Shown here piece after piece: positions 60,801 to 64,000 of a DNA stretch of 64,000 bases. Position 1 is the stretch's first letter. Each line of letters begins with the position of its first letter. Made by a program: the position numbers and the translations under genes. Under the pieces are notes generated by a model that worked only from the letters and a program-made list of their open reading frames with translations, was not told the origin of the DNA and made no database searches. This DNA comes from Pterobdella sp. o SKG-2022 (lineage: Eukaryota; Annelida; Clitellata; Hirudinida; Piscicolidae), in contig OZ038322.1 in the NCBI GenBank assembly GCA_964035795.1, forward strand, positions 17,958,674-18,022,673, in the 5' to 3' direction.

Positions 60801-63800
60801 AAAATTACGCACGTTAATTGATTAATGAATGAAGAAATGAATAAGAAGATAGAAACTTGAACAAAAAATTAGAAAGTCTTGAAAGTTTTTCAGCTCATTG
60901 CTTTGATGATTCTTTGCAGATGATTTACAAAAAAAAAACATGAAGTTTGAGTAAAGATGTATTTTGGAAGGTAATTATTCACTTAACCAAGACACGCCAT
61001 ATCCTATAATAAGAATTTGAAAAATAATTTTCAGATTTTCCATTACATATTTTTCATAAAATTTTTTCTTGTTTTCGAAATAAAGACTATTTCACAGGGC
61101 TTTTTAATTAGCTGCGTGGGTTTGAGATATAAATTTTAATTTGAATTGTTTTTATTTGCTATATCATCTAATCAATATATGAATTCTATAGATGGTTCTA
61201 GAGACGCTAAACAAATAATTGAAACTTTTACTTTTGAATTAAAATCTTTTATTTAGTTGACCGCAGAGACAAAAGGACATATATGATAAGATAAGAGTCG
61301 TCAAGAAGATTAGAGCAATTTTGTTGGATGAGTGAGCTGATGGNNNNNNNNNNNNNNNNNNNNNNNNNNNNNNNNNNNNNNNNNNNNNNNNNNNNNNNNN
61401 NNNNNNNNNNNNNNNNNNNNNNNNNNNNNNNNNNNNNNNNNNNNNNNNNNNNNNNNNNNNNNNNNNNNNNNNNNNNNNNNNNNNNNNNNNNNNNNNNNNN
61501 NNNNNNNNNNNNNNNNNNNNNNNNNNNNNNNNNNNNNNNNNNNATATATAAACTTTTTTCAACTGTTTATATAACATTTTGATGTGAATTCTTGTTGAAA
61601 CTGTTCTTCGGAGTTTTTATTGCTCAATCACAAAGCGTCGACGAAGAATGTTGACGATTGAAAGTTTAGATAAGCTTTTAATGTATTTTTTAGGATTTAT
61701 GTGAAAGGTGCTTTTGGATTTTGCTTTTATGAAACTTCGAAGGAAACATAATTCATATTTTTTCTAATCTCTCGAAATAGCTGTGGAAATCTCGTGAGGG
61801 TAAATGTTAATAATATTCTCTGGACATGATAAATGTGCAAAAATACAAAGTAAAAAATTAGTACTTCAGATACGAAGTTTGGATCGGCGCCAGAGAAGAG
61901 ATCCGTGGAAACGACCAAAGATCTGCAGTTGTAGCTTATCACTTCCTGTGAAAATTTACAATTTTTTAAATCAAGGGTATAATTAGAAATTTATTGAATT
62001 TAAACAGAAGAAATTTATTGAGATGGAAAGTTTTTATTGATAGGAAAAATAATTATATAAACTTTAGGAGCGATGTGCGTCAAAGGCTTAATTAATTTTA
62101 AATTTAATTAAAATTTGATTTATTTGTCTTGGAAAATTTTGCTTTTGAGAATTCGAATAAAATATTCTGTTATTAGTTTCTTAAATTAATCTCAAACAGC
62201 TATCTCATTTTCAAACGCAGAGTTTATTCAAACATGCACTAAAAATTAAATGAAATATCAAATAAAAACCCAAAATTTCTTATATATTTTCAAAATGAGC
62301 TCGAATAATGATACGCTGTTGAGATGCACTGCAAAATACTCATAAAGTTGATCAAAGGTCAAGGGTGATGTTAGCGTTTAAAGCCATATGTATAAATGCT
62401 CCATATAGCATTAAAACTTATTGGTACCTTCACCATCCCACTTCTTATTCTGTGTGTTTTATTATATAAAAAGTCTTGGAGCGTATTATTTTAGTCAGTT
62501 GGATGTTAGAAGTTAATCCTCCAAATGATTAACACTGATCAGGTGCTCTGCGTTTAATATAATACTCAAACTTAATTCTGAAAACTACATTCCAATTAAT
62601 TGGATTATGTTTATAAACATATGAATTATATTGGTTTTAATAAGAAATATATTTAATTGTGAAGCTTATTAATTAAAGTACAATAAGATCAAATAGTGGG
62701 ATAAAGCGCCAAAGAGAAAAAACAGATAAAATTCTTTTTGTACATTAGCTTTTTTCATCATGCGATGAATTATGGCAGGTTCATAATTATAAAAATATTA
62801 ATCGGTTAATGCACAAAAAGCTCTAAACGGTTCAATAAGTAATCAATGAATTTTTTTTACATCGTAGTTATTTAAAAGTTTTTGTTATTTATTTTTATTG
62901 CATTACATGGCTTAGAACTCATACATCATATGTATTGTATTTAATTTTTTTTAAAGAATTTAATAAGTTTAGGTGAGTAATTATGTACGTTTAAATTCCA
63001 AATTTAGTTTTCATTATGACTACGATCATCAATAAAGCATATCAGCTTGAATCTCCACAAAGCAAACATTTCAATAAACACCGAAGTGTTTATAATCACA
63101 TGCCTTGGCTTTCCAGTGAGTTTATTCAAATCCTTTTTTTTCTCAACACAATAGTTTTGAGTGATTAGAGTTTCAAGAAAAGATTAGAAGCATGCTTCAA
63201 ATCATGATGAAGTTGGAGTTTTTGAAATAAAACATATAGAAGCATTAAAAGAATTTTATAACCTAAAAATTCTAAAAAACGTATAAAAAAATGCTGGCTA
63301 GAGATTTTTTGTGATTTTTTTCACGAAATTCACAAAAAGCTTTTCAAAAATTTTCATTTTTCTGTTTTCATAAATATCATTAAGTTTTGAAGATATTACA
63401 AAATAACTCTTTCAAGCCGCAAATTCCCCGCCGCAAGGCATTTGAAATTGAAAATTAAACAAAATTTACCTTTACTATTCATATTTCCATGCATGTAAAA
63501 GCAAAACGCGTTTTGGAGCTGTACAACACAAGCTAAAAAGATTCCTCGCCAATTATTTTCTTATGATCGATAATTTCCAAGATAAAACTAAACGGCGCTA
63601 TTCAAGAAGGAGTTTCAAAGGCTGAGTTTTTTATAGAAATACTCATACCTATTATACCCTCAACTCAAACACACATCCATCATGGCTTCTCTTATGGGTA
63701 ACTAACGTTACGAAACAAAAGTTTGCGTGATTCCAATGAAAGGTTAAAAAATTATTTTAATCCTGAATTAGAATGGAAATTGAATGGAAAATTTGCTCAC

Positions 63801-63851
63801 CTGTTTGAGGCACTCATTAAACTCAGCTAGAATGCTTTTCTCGTCGAACAC
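57860..63851 (-). CDS. HCN: HCN (Ih) hyperpolarization-activated cyclic-nucleotide-gated channel, C-terminal part; 5' part outside window
   Basis: Exons 63851-63801, 61945-61865, 60718-60629, 60348-60276, 59202-59087, 58959-58903 and 58777-58111 join in phase, followed by a tentative last exon 58050-57860. They encode part of the C-linker (FDEKSILAEFNECLKQEVIS, YNCRSLVVSTDLFSGADPNF) and then the cyclic-nucleotide-binding domain. The domain reads VISKLQFEVYQPKDVIVKQN, SIGRKMYFIQEGHVEVV, KKGAYFGEICLLRNEKRVAS and VVAKSYCNLFSLSSGHFRKV. FGEICLL and the phosphate-contact Arg are present, but the Thr that usually follows this Arg is Val. A long Ser/Asn/Lys-rich tail follows (CSSSNSSSSSDEDDAKD). The membrane part lies beyond 64000. 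If the last intron (58110-58051) is not spliced, the protein stops at 58100. Splicing adds a Pro/Val-rich tail (PVVPMVPSIIPMVAVVPSII). HCN versus another CNBD channel rests on FDEKSIL and GADPNF. Confidence 0.82.
61344..61543. other. assembly gap (200 N)
   Basis: A run of exactly 200 N inside an HCN intron. The round length suggests a placeholder, so the true size is unknown. No exon is missing between the two flanking HCN exons as far as phase and homology show. Confidence 0.98.
61946..63800 (-). other. HCN intron, 1.9 kb
   Basis: The intron lies between the exons ending FNECLKQ and starting EVISYNC. A+T-rich; nothing recognisable inside. Confidence 0.5.
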
Positions 63852-64000
63852 CTTCAAGATAACAATCGAAAATTTGAATAAGCTTTGTATTATTATACAT
63901 ATTACCGATTATTTTTTTAGTTATTTCTATACTTTAACTCACAAATATTATAAAGTTAAATATCAAAAAAAATCTTAGATACATATTTTTATAAAACTAT

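Noticed and set aside
1..64000. CRISPR arrays, bacterial operons, riboswitches, prophage or toxin systems
   Set aside because: The window is spliced animal DNA. No regularly spaced repeats or prokaryotic gene clusters are present.
1..64000. tRNA, rRNA and spliceosomal RNA genes
   Set aside because: No cloverleaf with A/B boxes and no recognisable U1, U2, U4, U5 or U6 core was found by eye; a covariance-model scan would be needed to exclude them.

Overview
This is nuclear DNA from an animal, very probably an invertebrate. It is strongly A+T-rich and almost every gene is broken into short exons with GT-AG introns, many only 50-100 bp long. I built gene models by joining exons by hand and checking reading phase. 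They give a ladybird (Lbx) homeobox gene, two ATP7-type copper pumps, cilium genes (BBS2, CFAP54) and an HCN/Ih channel. Lbx points to a bilaterian, but I cannot name the species. A 200-base run of N (61344-61543) shows this is a scaffold.

Layout. 0-12 kb: the 3' end of BBS2 (+) meets Lbx (-) tail to tail; Lbx has a 4.9-kb intron. A decayed non-LTR retrotransposon lies at about 10.2-11.8 kb. 13.5-28.3 kb: two ATP7 copper-ATPase paralogues, both on the minus strand, flank an NME6-type nucleoside diphosphate kinase gene on the plus strand. The paralogues share most exon lengths. They are nearly identical, introns included, in sharply bounded tracts and diverged elsewhere, which suggests gene conversion. 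28.3-31.9 kb: no gene seen. 31.9-38.9 kb: CFAP54 (-), which ends right after its fibronectin-III-like segment. It is divergent to a CDC50/TMEM30 flippase-subunit gene (+, 39.2-41.0 kb).

42.0-48.9 kb: mitochondrial ribosomal protein S5 and the mRNA-decapping enhancer EDC3, both minus. 49.5-56.5 kb: three closely spaced plus-strand genes: glycine-cleavage T protein (AMT), phosducin-like protein (PDCL) and a YjbQ/UPF0047 protein. 57.9-63.9 kb: the 3' half of an HCN channel gene (-), whose 5' part lies beyond the window.

Most genes are unrelated housekeeping loci; I see no single pathway or defence system. BBS2 and CFAP54 both imply motile or sensory cilia. A family of short inverted-repeat (MITE-like) elements with a CACGAAGCTTTTCGTAA-type end recurs in introns and spacers. 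All exon joins are manual and not supported by transcripts. Unless stated otherwise, protein identities rest on my recognition of family motifs, not on a search.
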